Below, piece after piece: positions 35,580 to 45,290 of a stretch of DNA of 64,000 nt (positions are counted from its first letter, which is position 1; each line of letters begins with the position of its first letter). Position numbers and translations under genes: made by a program. The notes under the pieces were generated by a model. The model was not told the DNA's origin, made no database searches, and saw only the letters and a list, made by a program, of their open reading frames with translations. This stretch comes from Thermosynechococcus vestitus BP-1 (GTDB taxonomy: Bacteria; Cyanobacteriota; Cyanobacteriia; Thermosynechococcales; Thermosynechococcaceae). The stretch lies in assembly GCF_000011345.1 (NCBI RefSeq), contig NC_004113.1:2337501-2401500 (forward strand). Reading direction: 5' to 3'.

Positions 35580-36240
35580 TCTACTGGCGCGCGACAGAAA
35601 TCGCCAGACCAGTAGCGTTTACTGGAGGAAGGCAAAGGCCAAGGTTCAGCGCCTTTAGGCCCGCATCGGCAATGGCCGCCGAGACTGCCGACACAACGTC
35701 TCGACCGCGATGAGCAAAAAAGGCGATTGTGGATATCGAGGACTTGCAGGTACGGAATATGCCCAGGTCGGCAACGGATACGAAAAATGCGCCAGGAAGA
35801 AATATTCACGCCAAGTTTGGTCTGAACCAATCAATTTTTGACCAAGGCTGGTTTGAGTTCCGGCACCAACTCGATGACAAGCTGGCATGGCAGCGTGGAT
35901 GACTGGTTGCTGTGCCGCCGCAGAGCACCAGCCCGACCTGTCCGGTGGTGGTCACATCTTGGCACAAAAGCGCCAGAGATCATCCCCCTTGGCCTACGTC
36001 AAATCCGGTTTCAAGGAAAACGCCGATATCGCGTAGCGGCAATTAACATTCTTTCTGGCCGGATGCAGCAGTTTCCAGCCGAAGGGCAGGACATCCTCCA
36101 TGGCCCGTGGAGCGAACCGCCCTAGCCGTCGGAAGCAAAAACCCACCAAAGCAACTACCCAAGGCGCGATCTGTGGGTAGCGCAGTAGGAAGCTTCACCG
36201 TAGCGCAGTAGGAAGCTTCACCCTTGAAGGGCGGGAGGAT
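35580..36240 (+). mobile_element. tnpB: Decayed IS200/IS605-family tnpB (IS1341-type) remnant
   Basis: Read in three shifting plus-strand frames, the region matches TnpB: KAKAKVQRL then an in-frame TAG, IVDIEDLQVRNM (RuvC Glu motif), LNQSIFDQGWFEFRHQLDD, VPPQSTSPTCP and GH (first zinc-knuckle half with a broken Cys), KENADIA then VAAINIL after a frameshift. It ends in the hairpin CCCTTGAAGGG typical of the element's right end. At least two frameshifts and internal stops make it non-functional. I do not see TnpA. The left end is indistinct, with unassigned sequence from 35386 to about 35580. TnpB is an RNA-guided nuclease, so an omegaRNA near the 3' end may once have existed. Confidence 0.75.
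36177..36222 (+). repeat. 23-bp tandem duplication in the tnpB 3' end
   Basis: GTAGCGCAGTAGGAAGCTTCACC is present twice in direct succession, at 36177-36199 and 36200-36222, just before the right-end hairpin. It looks like a slippage or repair scar in a decaying element. Confidence 0.8.
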
Positions 36241-36333
36241 ATGGGCCACGATTCCCTTAACCAAACTGCGCTAGGATTGTAAAGGTTTGTCACACTCCTC
36301 AACGCTCTATTACAAGAACCGCAGGAAGTCGCT

Positions 36334-38124
36334 ATGAGTCTGCCGATTCGTAATGTTGCCATTATCGCCCACGTTGACCACGGCAAAACCACGCTGGTGG
36401 ATGCCCTGCTGCGCCAGTCGGGTGCCTTTCGCGAAGGGGAAGACATTCCTGAGTGCGTCATGGACTCCAATGATCTGGAGCGCGAGCGGGGCATTACGAT
36501 TCTGGCCAAAAATACTGCGGTTCGCTACAAAGACTTGACGATTAACATTGTCGATACCCCCGGCCACGCCGATTTTGGTGGTGAAGTAGAGCGTGTTCTC
36601 GGCATGGTGGAAGGTTGCTTGCTGATTGTGGATGCCAACGAAGGGCCGATGCCCCAAACGCGGTTTGTTCTAAAAAAAGCCCTTGAGAAAGGTCTGCGAC
36701 CCATTGTGGTTGTCAATAAAATTGACCGGCCCCAGGCGGAACCCTACAAAGCCATCGATAAGGTGTTGGACCTCTTCATTGAGCTGGGGGCAGATGACGA
36801 TCAGTGTGAGTTTCCTTATCTTTTTGCTTCGGGCTTGGCGGGCTATGCAAAAACCAATCTAGATGAAGAAGGCAAGGATATGCAGCCCCTCTTTGAAGCC
36901 ATTGTCCGCCATATTCCACCGCCAGTGGGCAATCCCAATGCGCCGCTGCAACTTCAGGTGACAACCTTGGATTATTCGGAGTACCTAGGGCGGATTGTGA
37001 TTGGCAAGATTCACAATGGCACGATCCAAGTGGGGCAGCAGGCAGCCTTAGTCAAGGATAATGGCCAAATTGTCAAGGCAAAGATTACCAAACTCTTGGG
37101 CTTTGAGGGCCTCAAGCGAATTGAATTAGACACGGCCAGTGCGGGCAATATTGTGGCGATCGCCGGCTTTAGTGATGCCAACATTGGCGAAACCGTTACC
37201 GACCCCAACAACCCCCAAGCCCTACCCCTAATCAAGGTGGATGAACCGACCCTGCAAATGACCTTTGCAGTCAACGACTCCCCCTTTGCCGGTCAGGAGG
37301 GAACCTTTGTGACCTCGCGGCAGTTGCGCGATCGCCTCTTTCGGGAGTTGGAAACCAATGTGGCCCTGCGGGTTGAAGAAACGGACTCCCCCGATCGCTT
37401 TGCCGTTTCGGGTCGGGGTGAATTGCACCTTGGCATTCTCATTGAAACGATGCGCCGCGAAGGCTACGAATTCCAGGTCTCCCAGCCACAGGTGATCTAC
37501 CGTGAGGTCAATGGCCAGCCCTGTGAACCCTACGAATGCTTGGTCCTCGACGTTCCCGATGAAGCCGTTGGCGGCTGTATTGAGCGCCTAGGCCAGCGCC
37601 GCGGTGAAATGCAGGATATGCAGGTAGGAGGCAATGGCCGCACTCAACTGGAGTTTGTGATTCCGGCTCGCGGTCTCATTGGTTTCCGGGGGGAGTTTAT
37701 GCGCCTAACGCGCGGCGAAGGGATTATGAACCACAGCTTCCTGGACTATCGTCCCCTCGCCGGTGAGATCAGTACCCGGCGCAATGGTGTCTTGATTGCC
37801 TTTGAGGAGGGCACGGCCACCTTCTATGCCCTGAAAAATGCCGAAGATCGCGGTGTCTTTTTCATTACCCCCGGTACCAAAGTCTATAAGGGCATGATTG
37901 TTGGTGAGCACAACCGCCCCCAGGATTTGGAAATCAATGTCTGCAAAGCCAAACAACTCACCAACTTTCGCTCCTCAACCGGGGATGAACTGGTACAACT
38001 GCAAGCCCCCGTGGAAATGAGCCTAGAGCGGGCACTGGAGTACATTGGCCCCGATGAGTTGGTGGAGGTAACGCCCCAATCCATTCGCCTGCGGAAAATG
38101 AGCAAGAAGCTGGCACGCCGCTAA
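36334..38124 (+). CDS. typA: Ribosome-associated GTPase TypA/BipA
   Basis: This 596-residue translational GTPase binds ribosomes and supports subunit assembly and stress growth. G-domain motifs: [15 protein letters not shown] (G1), the switch-I region [26 protein letters not shown] (G3) and NKIDRPQA (G4). EF-G-like domains III and V and the TypA-specific C-terminal domain ([36 protein letters not shown]) follow. Length is right. It is coupled to the next gene by TAATG. Confidence 0.96.
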   Translation: MSLPIRNVAIIAHVDHGKTTLVDALLRQSGAFREGEDIPECVMDSNDLERERGITILAKNTAVRYKDLTINIVDTPGHADFGGEVERVLGMVEGCLLIVDANEGPMPQTRFVLKKALEKGLRPIVVVNKIDRPQAEPYKAIDKVLDLFIELGADDDQCEFPYLFASGLAGYAKTNLDEEGKDMQPLFEAIVRHIPPPVGNPNAPLQLQVTTLDYSEYLGRIVIGKIHNGTIQVGQQAALVKDNGQIVKAKITKLLGFEGLKRIELDTASAGNIVAIAGFSDANIGETVTDPNNPQALPLIKVDEPTLQMTFAVNDSPFAGQEGTFVTSRQLRDRLFRELETNVALRVEETDSPDRFAVSGRGELHLGILIETMRREGYEFQVSQPQVIYREVNGQPCEPYECLVLDVPDEAVGGCIERLGQRRGEMQDMQVGGNGRTQLEFVIPARGLIGFRGEFMRLTRGEGIMNHSFLDYRPLAGEISTRRNGVLIAFEEGTATFYALKNAEDRGVFFITPGTKVYKGMIVGEHNRPQDLEINVCKAKQLTNFRSSTGDELVQLQAPVEMSLERALEYIGPDELVEVTPQSIRLRKMSKKLARR

Positions 38125-38405
38125 TGCTCACGAATACCTTTTTTGCCCTCTCGCTGTTGCCCTATTTGGGGTTTTTGTACTTCATGACCCGCAACCCCAA
38201 CACACCCCGTTTAGCCCTGATGGGCTTCTATGGGACACTGGTCTTTGTGGCCATCACGATTCCAGCGGGCCTCTATGCCCAAAGCGTCTATGGCACAACA
38301 CTAGCCAATGTAGATGGGTTGCACGGGGGGGCAGAATTTTTTCTGACATTAGCGAATATCCTGATTGCGCTCGGCTTTCGCCGTGCCCTCAAGGAATCAT
38401 CCTAG
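38124..38405 (+). CDS. DUF3593 small membrane protein
   Basis: This 93-residue hydrophobic protein starts [21 protein letters not shown] and has three to four TM segments and a short basic C-terminus (GFRRALKESS). DUF3593 members are found in cyanobacteria and plants; no function is known. Its ATG shares one base with the typA stop (TAATG), indicating translational coupling. Confidence 0.8.
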   Translation: MLTNTFFALSLLPYLGFLYFMTRNPNTPRLALMGFYGTLVFVAITIPAGLYAQSVYGTTLANVDGLHGGAEFFLTLANILIALGFRRALKESS

Positions 38406-38420
38406 TTCACTGTAGTTCAC

Positions 38421-40067
38421 CTATTGCCAGCGGCATAACCAGAGGAAGCGAAGCCAACTGCGCAGGAGTGCCAAACCCGCCAGTGCCGCTACTGTAAAGA
38501 GGGCGATCGCTCCCCCCGGGGCTTTGGCTGACCACAACATTGCCCCCGCCAAGAGGGTAAAACCAGCCAACCCCAGATAAACCAAACAGATCAACAAACT
38601 TTCTAGCCGCCGCAGTTGCCGCTCCATCGTCGGATAACGCACAGAGACTTGTAGTTCGCCGCGAGCCAAGCGATCCTCTAACTGTTGCAGCCGCACTTCA
38701 ACTCGACTGGGCTGCTGTCGTCGCTGGTTGATGAGGGTTTGGGTTTGATGAATCAATTCTCGCCAGCCCGGCCGTGAATGACGCATCAATTCCTTAACAA
38801 AGGGTTGGGCAGCAGCACTTAGGTTGTACTCAGGGTCTAAGCTGCGGGCAATGCCATCGAGGGTTGTGAGGGACTTAAGAATGTAGGTCATCTTTGCCGG
38901 TAGGCGAAAGGGTTGCTGCTCAAAAAGGGCATAGACATCCTGTTGCAGTTCTTTAAAGGCGGCTAAATCCACCGGCCGTTCAGTAAATCGATCGAGAATC
39001 AATTGCATAATCCGTTGTAGGGGAGCTCTATCAGTGACAGGCAGCAACAGCCCCAGTTCCATCAAGGCAGCAATCACGCGATCGCTATCCTTTTGCAGTA
39101 CGGCAAAAAATGTTCGCACCATCTGCTGCTGATTCAGGGCTGGCACTTCCGTCATCATGCCGTAGTCATAGAAGATGAGATCCCCCTCTTTGGTCACCGC
39201 CAAATTCCCTGGATGCGGATCGGCGTGGAAGAAGCCATCCATCAATAACTGCTTGAGATAGCAACAAATTCCCCGCTGGTTAATGATCTGGGGATTCAAG
39301 CCAAAGGCTTCGATGGCGGCGCGATTGTCAATGCGTATGCCGGGGAGATACTCCATCGTCAAGACATAGCGGCAGGTATGGGTCCAATAGACCTTAGGAA
39401 CGCGAATATGGGGGTCTTGGGCAAAGTTGGCACGAAAGCGATCGGCATTTTGCCCTTCTTGAACGTAATCAATTTCCCGCAGTAGGATACTAAAAAACTC
39501 CTCATAGATCTCTTGGAGGCCGTAGGCACGAAGAAAGGGTAGCCAGCGATCGCCCCAGCGAATGAGTTCACCAATGGCCAGATAGTCCAGATACAGTTGC
39601 GCCTCCAGTTGTGGGCGTTGTACCTTCACAACCACCTCTTCACCACTATGGAGCCTGGCCCGATGGACTTGGCCGAGACTGGCTGCTGCAAGGGGTTTTG
39701 GATCAAATGTGGCGTAGAGATCCCCAAGGGATTGCCCCAAATGCTCCTCAATGAGGGCGATCGCCCGCCGCGAATCAAAGGGGGGTACCTGATCCTGTAG
39801 TTTCCTCAGGGCCTCAATATAGGCCGGGGGCAACAGATCAAATCGAGTCGAGAGAAATTGACCAATTTTGATAAACGTCGGTCCCAAAACCAACAATTGC
39901 TGTACGAGCCAACGGGCCCGTTGGGATTGAGCGCGATCGCTCCGCCGCCGCCAAGTATAGTCCCACAGCAGTTGAGTCCCAAATTGCCCCAGTACCCCCA
40001 CAATTTGACTAATACGGCGAAACAGCAGCCAGCGACTGGGACGAGAGGTAGAAGCAGTAACGAGCAT
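38421..40067 (-). CDS. ABC1/UbiB-family atypical kinase
   Basis: This 548-residue protein has the atypical-kinase motifs: KxGQ region FIKIGQFLSTRFDLLP, the Ala-rich AAASLGQVHRA loop, VVVKVQRP with the ATP-site Lys, LTMEYLPGIR, FHADPHPGNL (catalytic) and YDYGMM (metal). Two hydrophobic helices close the C-terminus (LLICLVYLGLAGFTLLAGAML). The UbiB/ABC1 family supports quinone and prenyl-lipid metabolism; cyanobacterial members are linked to plastoquinone and tocopherol homeostasis. The exact role here is not known. Confidence 0.9.
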   Translation of the reverse strand: MLVTASTSRPSRWLLFRRISQIVGVLGQFGTQLLWDYTWRRRSDRAQSQRARWLVQQLLVLGPTFIKIGQFLSTRFDLLPPAYIEALRKLQDQVPPFDSRRAIALIEEHLGQSLGDLYATFDPKPLAAASLGQVHRARLHSGEEVVVKVQRPQLEAQLYLDYLAIGELIRWGDRWLPFLRAYGLQEIYEEFFSILLREIDYVQEGQNADRFRANFAQDPHIRVPKVYWTHTCRYVLTMEYLPGIRIDNRAAIEAFGLNPQIINQRGICCYLKQLLMDGFFHADPHPGNLAVTKEGDLIFYDYGMMTEVPALNQQQMVRTFFAVLQKDSDRVIAALMELGLLLPVTDRAPLQRIMQLILDRFTERPVDLAAFKELQQDVYALFEQQPFRLPAKMTYILKSLTTLDGIARSLDPEYNLSAAAQPFVKELMRHSRPGWRELIHQTQTLINQRRQQPSRVEVRLQQLEDRLARGELQVSVRYPTMERQLRRLESLLICLVYLGLAGFTLLAGAMLWSAKAPGGAIALFTVAALAGLALLRSWLRFLWLCRWQ

Positions 40068-40205
40068 CCAGTAGCAATGACAACAGAGCGCTCAACCTCA
40101 ACAATAGCGCCTTTTTCCCCCCTATTTAGACTGGAGCGGCGATCCTTTCGCTGATTCGTTTGCCCTGTGTCTATGATGAGGGTAGAGTCTTGATCGGAAG
40201 TGACT

Positions 40206-40520
40206 ATGGCAACCACACGTCAATTTAGTAGCTTTAGCGATCTCCTAGCCACAACGGATAAGCCCCTCTTGGTTGACTTTTATGCCGACTGGTGTGGCCC
40301 TTGCCGAATGATGGCTCCTATTTTAGAGCAGGTCAAGAAATATTTGAAATCCGAGGTCGAGGTGGTCAAAATTGATTCTGAGCGCTATCCTCAACTGACC
40401 AGTCAACACCACGTTCAGGCCCTGCCCACATTGATTCTTTTCCACCGAGGCCGTGAACTCCAGCGCTGGGAAGGGGTGCAACCGCCAGAAGTTCTGATTG
40501 ATGCCATTCGTCGGCTGTAA
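40206..40520 (+). CDS. Thioredoxin
   Basis: This 104-residue protein has the canonical WCGPC active site in ADWCGPCRMMAP and the cis-Pro in ALPTLILF. It starts at ATG 40206 after CGGAAGTG (an upstream GTG at 40200 would add two codons). Cyanobacteria have several thioredoxins; residues flanking the active site are too few to assign x, y, m or f class by eye. It is followed by a 146-nt structured leader for the next gene. Confidence 0.93.
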   Translation: MATTRQFSSFSDLLATTDKPLLVDFYADWCGPCRMMAPILEQVKKYLKSEVEVVKIDSERYPQLTSQHHVQALPTLILFHRGRELQRWEGVQPPEVLIDAIRRL

Positions 40521-40666
40521 ACTTTTGAGGGCCTATGACCAACAGAGGTGATAGCCACAGCCCCTGCGGCAAAGGCAGGGATAATCCGGCGCCAAGAGGG
40601 GTGTGACTCCCCTGTGCAATGCCTAGGAAAAAAGTTGTCAGCAAATAGAGGAGGCGTAGGCCAGCA
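40521..40666 (+). promoter_or_regulatory. Structured leader upstream of the DUF445 gene
   Basis: Two short strong stems are visible: CCCTGC/GCAGGG (40562-40567, 40575-40580) and AGGGG/CCCCT (40597-40601, 40609-40613), before GAGGAGG at 40648-40654. The element is compact and G/C-rich, like a small structured RNA, but I do not recognise any known riboswitch core. An in-frame TAG at 40646-40648 prevents a start further upstream. Confidence 0.4.
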
Positions 40667-41911
40667 TTGGCAGACATCAGCTATTGGACATTGCTTGTAC
40701 CACCGTTGGCGGGGGGGGTCATCGGCTACTTTACGAATGATTTAGCAATTACAATGCTCTTTCGCCCCTACAAGCCAATTTATATAGGCGGCAAGCAAGT
40801 CCCCTTTACTCCTGGTCTCATCCCCCGCAATCAGGAGCGGCTGGCCCGTCGAATTGCCGATGCGATTCTAGGTTCCCTCTTAACGCCCGAAGAGCTGCAA
40901 AACTTAGCGCGGCGTCTGTTGCAAGTGCAACGGGTGAAGGCGGTCATCCATTGGCTCCTACAAACCAGTCTTAGCCAAATTCAGGCTCAAAGTGAACAGC
41001 GATCGGCCCAAGTTTTGGCGAATATTCTGCGGGATTTTTTTGGCAGTGCCTTGCCCCGTTTGATGAAGGTGTGGTCGCGGCGGGAAGATTTTTTGGAGCC
41101 GCAACTCAATCAATTGTTTGATCAGGTATTAGTGGAGCTGCAACTGAGTGATGAGCAGGCGGAGAAACTAGCGGATTGGCTGCTGTCGGTTATGTTGCCC
41201 CCGGATCGCCTGCGATTGGCAATAATTGACTTTCTCACCGATCGCACCATTAATGTCCTCGATCAAGAGCTACGGCAAAATACCAGTGGCACCTACTGGG
41301 TCGTGGCTAATCTTGTGGGCGTGCGCAATACGTTGATTCGTCTACGGGAGTATTGTCTCAATGAACGGGAGGCCTGTAACCGCCGCCTCGGCGACTTGAT
41401 TACGGCATTGGCACTGCGGCAGCGCTTGGTGGAAGCCCTGCAAAATCTCACCCTGCAAAGTTTGCCCCTCGGCACGGTGCGGGAGCTACGGCAACTGTTT
41501 CGGCAGACGGTGCGCAGTTATATCCAAGAGCAGGGCGCTAGCGTCATTGAAACGGTGAGTCAAACGGTGGAGTGGGAAACGATTTCCCTGAGTATTTTGC
41601 GGCGACTGCGAGATTCGGCGAGTCTGGGTGCCTCCTTAGAAGTGGTCAGCGATGAATTGGCTTTGGTGCTCGATCGCTATCTGGAACGGGATATGGAACT
41701 GATCGTTGAGCGGGCGATTCCGATTTTGGATTTGGATCGGGTAATTGTGGATCGGGTCAAGGCCACCTCCCCGGAAAATCTCGAACTAGCAATTCAGGGT
41801 ATTGTTCGCAGTGAGTTGCAAGCGATTGTCCGCTTGGGGGGCATTCTTGGCTTTTTAATTGGTGTGGTACAGGCAGGCGTTTTGTACTGGCAAAGTTTGC
41901 AAGTGCCCTAA
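40667..41911 (+). CDS. DUF445 family membrane protein (TTG start)
   Basis: This 414-residue protein has an N-terminal TM helix ([22 protein letters not shown]), the family motif [15 protein letters not shown], a long helical cytoplasmic or lumenal domain, and a C-terminal TM anchor ([19 protein letters not shown]). DUF445 has no established function. The only usable start is TTG at 40667, because an in-frame stop lies 19 bases before it; GAGGAGG precedes it by 12 bases, a long spacing. It overlaps the 3' end of the convergent DUF3318 gene by four bases. Confidence 0.8.
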   Translation: MADISYWTLLVPPLAGGVIGYFTNDLAITMLFRPYKPIYIGGKQVPFTPGLIPRNQERLARRIADAILGSLLTPEELQNLARRLLQVQRVKAVIHWLLQTSLSQIQAQSEQRSAQVLANILRDFFGSALPRLMKVWSRREDFLEPQLNQLFDQVLVELQLSDEQAEKLADWLLSVMLPPDRLRLAIIDFLTDRTINVLDQELRQNTSGTYWVVANLVGVRNTLIRLREYCLNEREACNRRLGDLITALALRQRLVEALQNLTLQSLPLGTVRELRQLFRQTVRSYIQEQGASVIETVSQTVEWETISLSILRRLRDSASLGASLEVVSDELALVLDRYLERDMELIVERAIPILDLDRVIVDRVKATSPENLELAIQGIVRSELQAIVRLGGILGFLIGVVQAGVLYWQSLQVP

Positions 41912-42498
41912 ACTGGAACTTTGACTTCGGACTCACCCGCCAACTGGCGCAGGTTTTGGCAGCGAATCAGTTCAGTGACATCCAGAACGGGACGGCGTTC
42001 CAACGCTGCCACCCGAGAGACCCCTGAAAGGAGCGCTTTGGCGGCCTCTTGTTCACTGTAGCCGCGCCGTTGTGCCAAGAGCAGGGCCTGGCGATCAGCC
42101 GCCACCTCCACGGGAATCCCCCGCGTATTTTGCCACACTTGCAGCCCCGCAAAGGTGGTTAGCCCCCCCGCCACCAAAATACCGATGGGGTCTGCTTGGA
42201 GGACCTGCAAGACCGTACCCCCTAAGCCGGCCACCGTTAGCCCTTGGTAGAGGTCAAGTTTGATCAAGCCAGTGGTGTCAAACCAGGCCACTGCCCGCAG
42301 CAGTAACAGATCCCGCTCTGGGGTATCGAGATGCTGCCACAGGCGAAAGTTAATTTCAATCGGGCGATCGCCCCAAGGGAGAGGGGGCCGGTAGCGCAGG
42401 ACTTGGCTTTGTTGCGGTCGAGCAACCAACTTACAGCGCATCCGTGCCGACGCCGGCATCAGATCAAGCAGACGACGAATCTCAGCTTCTGGGGTCAT
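41908..42498 (-). CDS. DUF3318 protein
   Basis: This 196-residue protein, recognised as DUF3318 from its overall shape, starts [20 protein letters not shown]. It has a hydrophobic central region ([37 protein letters not shown]), so it is probably membrane-associated. No function is known; DUF3318 is found mainly in cyanobacteria. Transcription runs towards the DUF445 gene, with stops overlapping. The start faces the UbiH-like gene divergently across 120 bp. Confidence 0.72.
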   Translation of the reverse strand: MTPEAEIRRLLDLMPASARMRCKLVARPQQSQVLRYRPPLPWGDRPIEINFRLWQHLDTPERDLLLLRAVAWFDTTGLIKLDLYQGLTVAGLGGTVLQVLQADPIGILVAGGLTTFAGLQVWQNTRGIPVEVAADRQALLLAQRRGYSEQEAAKALLSGVSRVAALERRPVLDVTELIRCQNLRQLAGESEVKVPV

Positions 42499-42618
42499 AG
42501 GAATAGTGATGCCATCAGTGCTCTGCCCCTAGTCTGCCATTGCTGTACCTTTCCGGCAATCGTGCAGATTCCTTAGAATAAAGGGGCATGTGTTTTTTGT
42601 GCCTAAATCAAAACAGTG

Positions 42619-43890
42619 ATGACATCGGCCTTTGCACCCTCAGAACAGTCGCTGGTTGCTTCTCCTCAAGATCTGCCCGCGGTGGATGTGGCGATTGTCG
42701 GTGCCGGGATTGTGGGTCTCAGTCTGGCCTGTGCGCTACGCAACAGTGGGCTAGCGATCGCCCTCATTGAGGCAACTCCCTACAGGCGGGAAAACACCAA
42801 GGGTCAAGCCTATGCCCTGCACCAAGTGTCTCGTTACTTCTTTGAGGAAATCGGGGTGTGGGATAAGCTTATGCCCCATGTGCAGCCCTTTGAGGTGGTG
42901 CAACTCTCCGATGAACGGTTTCCCTTGACAGTTCACTTTTCCCCAGCAGATCTGGGCACGGAAGCCCTTGGTTATGTGGGTGAGCACTCAGCGATCGCCG
43001 AGACCCTGCAGAGCGTTTTACAGTCTGCCGGCAATGTCACGTTCTACTGCCCGTGGCGGGTAGTGACCAACGAAGTCCACGGCGATCGCGCTCAGTTGAC
43101 CCTCATTTCTGGTGACCCTGGGGAACCCAAGGTGGCTCACTTGGCAGCCCGTTTAGTGGTCGCCGCAGATGGTGGCAAGTCTCCCCTACGGCAGCAGATG
43201 GGGATTGAACCTAAGGGATGGCAATATCCTCAGTCCTGTGTGGTTGCCACCCTCGATGTTGCCCATCCCCAACCTGTGATTGCCTACGAGCGCTTTTGGC
43301 CGACAGGACCAATGGGCGTGCTACCCCTACCGCGGAATCGCTATCGAGTGGTTTGGACACTGCCCCACCCAGAGGCGGAAGCCGTTGCTGCCCTCGACGA
43401 TCGCAGCTTTTTGGCAACACTTCAGCCCTATCTTGATCCCCAGATGGCGGAGATTACGGCTGTGGGCGATCGCTTTGTCTTTCCAGCCCAATTCATGCAA
43501 GTTAACTCCTACGCGGCGGATCGCTTTGTGGTTATTGGCGATGCAGCCCACCGCTGCCATCCCGTGGGGGGACAAGGACTCAATTTGGGACTACGGGATG
43601 TATGGAATCTGGCACAGCAGATTTTGGCTAGCCCCCTTGAGGAAATTGGCGATCGCCGACACCTGATGCACTTTCACCGCCAACGCTGGTGGCAAAATGT
43701 CTTGACCCTGGCCTTTACCGACTTCCTGAACCGTCTGTTTTCCAATACAGGGTGGCCTTTGGTGGCAGTACGCCGCTGCGGGCTGGGGCTGTTGTGCCTC
43801 TTGCCGCCGTTGAAGCGTTTGCTATTGCGCTTTATGGCCGGTCTTCTACTGCCCCTACCAGGCGATCGTGAATTCCCCAGAGGCCGTTAA
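42619..43890 (+). CDS. UbiH/VisC-type FAD-dependent hydroxylase
   Basis: This 423-residue flavin monooxygenase has the N-terminal dinucleotide motif VGAGIVGLSLACAL, the mid DG-type motif VVAADGGKSPLRQQMG and the C-terminal FAD motif GDAAHRCHPVGGQGLNLGLRD. This is the family that hydroxylates the quinone ring in ubiquinone synthesis; in cyanobacteria a UbiH-like protein (Slr1300) has been linked to plastoquinone synthesis. This gene could be the orthologue. Start: ATG at 42619; a GTG one codon earlier is also possible. Confidence 0.85.
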   Translation: MTSAFAPSEQSLVASPQDLPAVDVAIVGAGIVGLSLACALRNSGLAIALIEATPYRRENTKGQAYALHQVSRYFFEEIGVWDKLMPHVQPFEVVQLSDERFPLTVHFSPADLGTEALGYVGEHSAIAETLQSVLQSAGNVTFYCPWRVVTNEVHGDRAQLTLISGDPGEPKVAHLAARLVVAADGGKSPLRQQMGIEPKGWQYPQSCVVATLDVAHPQPVIAYERFWPTGPMGVLPLPRNRYRVVWTLPHPEAEAVAALDDRSFLATLQPYLDPQMAEITAVGDRFVFPAQFMQVNSYAADRFVVIGDAAHRCHPVGGQGLNLGLRDVWNLAQQILASPLEEIGDRRHLMHFHRQRWWQNVLTLAFTDFLNRLFSNTGWPLVAVRRCGLGLLCLLPPLKRLLLRFMAGLLLPLPGDREFPRGR

Positions 43891-43970
43891 AACTTGCTAC
43901 GCAGTTATCTGCAACCCCGTCATTTTGTAGTACCAATTTCACAGAGAAACCAACTGCTCGGGAGAGAGGG

Positions 43971-45290
43971 ATGGCCGCTACGGATGATCTAGAGAAAATT
44001 CGCCGCCAATTCGACTATGGTCCCTATCCCCGTGTGGCCATTGACAAAACGCCCAAGGATGACCCGAACGTTCTTTTTGTCCACGATTTAGTGACCCCCT
44101 TTTATGTGCGGGATCATCGGGTACCAGAGACCAAAGGTAAGCGGATTCTCGATGCCGGCTGTGGCACGGGCTATAAGTCCTTAGTCCTGGCGATCGCTAA
44201 CCCCGGCGCCGAAATTGTCGGTATTGATCTATCCCCTGAATCTGTGAAGTTGGCGGCGGATCGGCTCAAGTTCCATCACTTTGATAACGTTTACTTTGAG
44301 GTGCGCTCCATTTTGGATTTGCCCAGTTGGGGCGAGCAGTTTGACTACATCAATTGCGATGAGGTGTTATATTTGCTGCCTGACCCCGTTGAAGGCCTCA
44401 ATGCCCTCAAAAGTGTCCTTAAGCCCGATGGCATTCTCCGTAGTAATCTCCACAGCGCGCTGCAACGCTTCCCCTTCTTTCGTGCCCAAAATCTCTTTAA
44501 GCTGATGGGCTTGATGGACGAAAATCCTGAAGAAATGGAAATGGACATCGTCCGCGAGATCATGAAAGAACTCAAGGATGGTGTGGATCTCAAAGCCCGC
44601 ACCTGGAACCCCCGCTATGAACAGGAGGAGGGTAGTGAGGCGCTCTTGGCGAATCATCTACTGGTGGGAGATAAAGGAAGCACGATTCGCCAACTGTTTC
44701 AATACCTAGAAGCAGCGGGTTTGGAATTTATTGCCATGGTGAACTGGCGCCACTGGAATCTGGTGGATCTCTTCAAAGACCCAGAAAACCTGCCCACCTT
44801 TTTGGCCTTGAGCCTACCCGATGTGCCGCAGTCGGTGCAGTTGGAGATGTATGAGCTGCTGCATCCGGTGCATCGCCTCTTGGATTTTTGGTGTAGTCCG
44901 CAACCCCGTGCCTCTCTACCTGAGTTAGGGGAATGGTCTGAGGAGCAGTGGGATCAAAGTACGATTCATCTACATCCGCAACTGTGCACGGAGGCAATCA
45001 AGGAAAAATGGCTGGGGTACCTCAATGACCGCATGATTGTGGATCTGGGCACGTTTATGTCCTTCTCTAGTCCCACCCCTGTCTATGTGGATGCCCTTGG
45101 GCTGGCAACCCTACTGCCCCTGTTTGATCACCCCTTGGCTTTTCCAGACTTGTGCGATCGCTATCAACGCTTGGCACCCCTTGACCCGCTCACACTCGAA
45201 CCCATTGAACCAAGGGTGGCACGACAACAACTGCAAGCCCTCCTGACCCGCTTGGAACTCAGTTTGTTTGTTCTCGTCAGCCTACCCTAG
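43971..45290 (+). CDS. SAM-dependent methyltransferase (class I) with long C-terminal extension
   Basis: This 439-residue protein has an N-terminal class I methyltransferase core: LDAGCGTGYKSLVL (motif I) at about residue 59, VGIDLSPESVKLAADRL, and INCDEVLYLLPDPVEGLNALKSVLKPDGIL. About 200 C-terminal residues follow with no recognised domain (GEWSEEQWDQSTIHLHPQL). The substrate cannot be inferred. It overlaps the 3' end of the convergent DUF819 gene by nine bases. Confidence 0.85.
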   Translation: MAATDDLEKIRRQFDYGPYPRVAIDKTPKDDPNVLFVHDLVTPFYVRDHRVPETKGKRILDAGCGTGYKSLVLAIANPGAEIVGIDLSPESVKLAADRLKFHHFDNVYFEVRSILDLPSWGEQFDYINCDEVLYLLPDPVEGLNALKSVLKPDGILRSNLHSALQRFPFFRAQNLFKLMGLMDENPEEMEMDIVREIMKELKDGVDLKARTWNPRYEQEEGSEALLANHLLVGDKGSTIRQLFQYLEAAGLEFIAMVNWRHWNLVDLFKDPENLPTFLALSLPDVPQSVQLEMYELLHPVHRLLDFWCSPQPRASLPELGEWSEEQWDQSTIHLHPQLCTEAIKEKWLGYLNDRMIVDLGTFMSFSSPTPVYVDALGLATLLPLFDHPLAFPDLCDRYQRLAPLDPLTLEPIEPRVARQQLQALLTRLELSLFVLVSLP

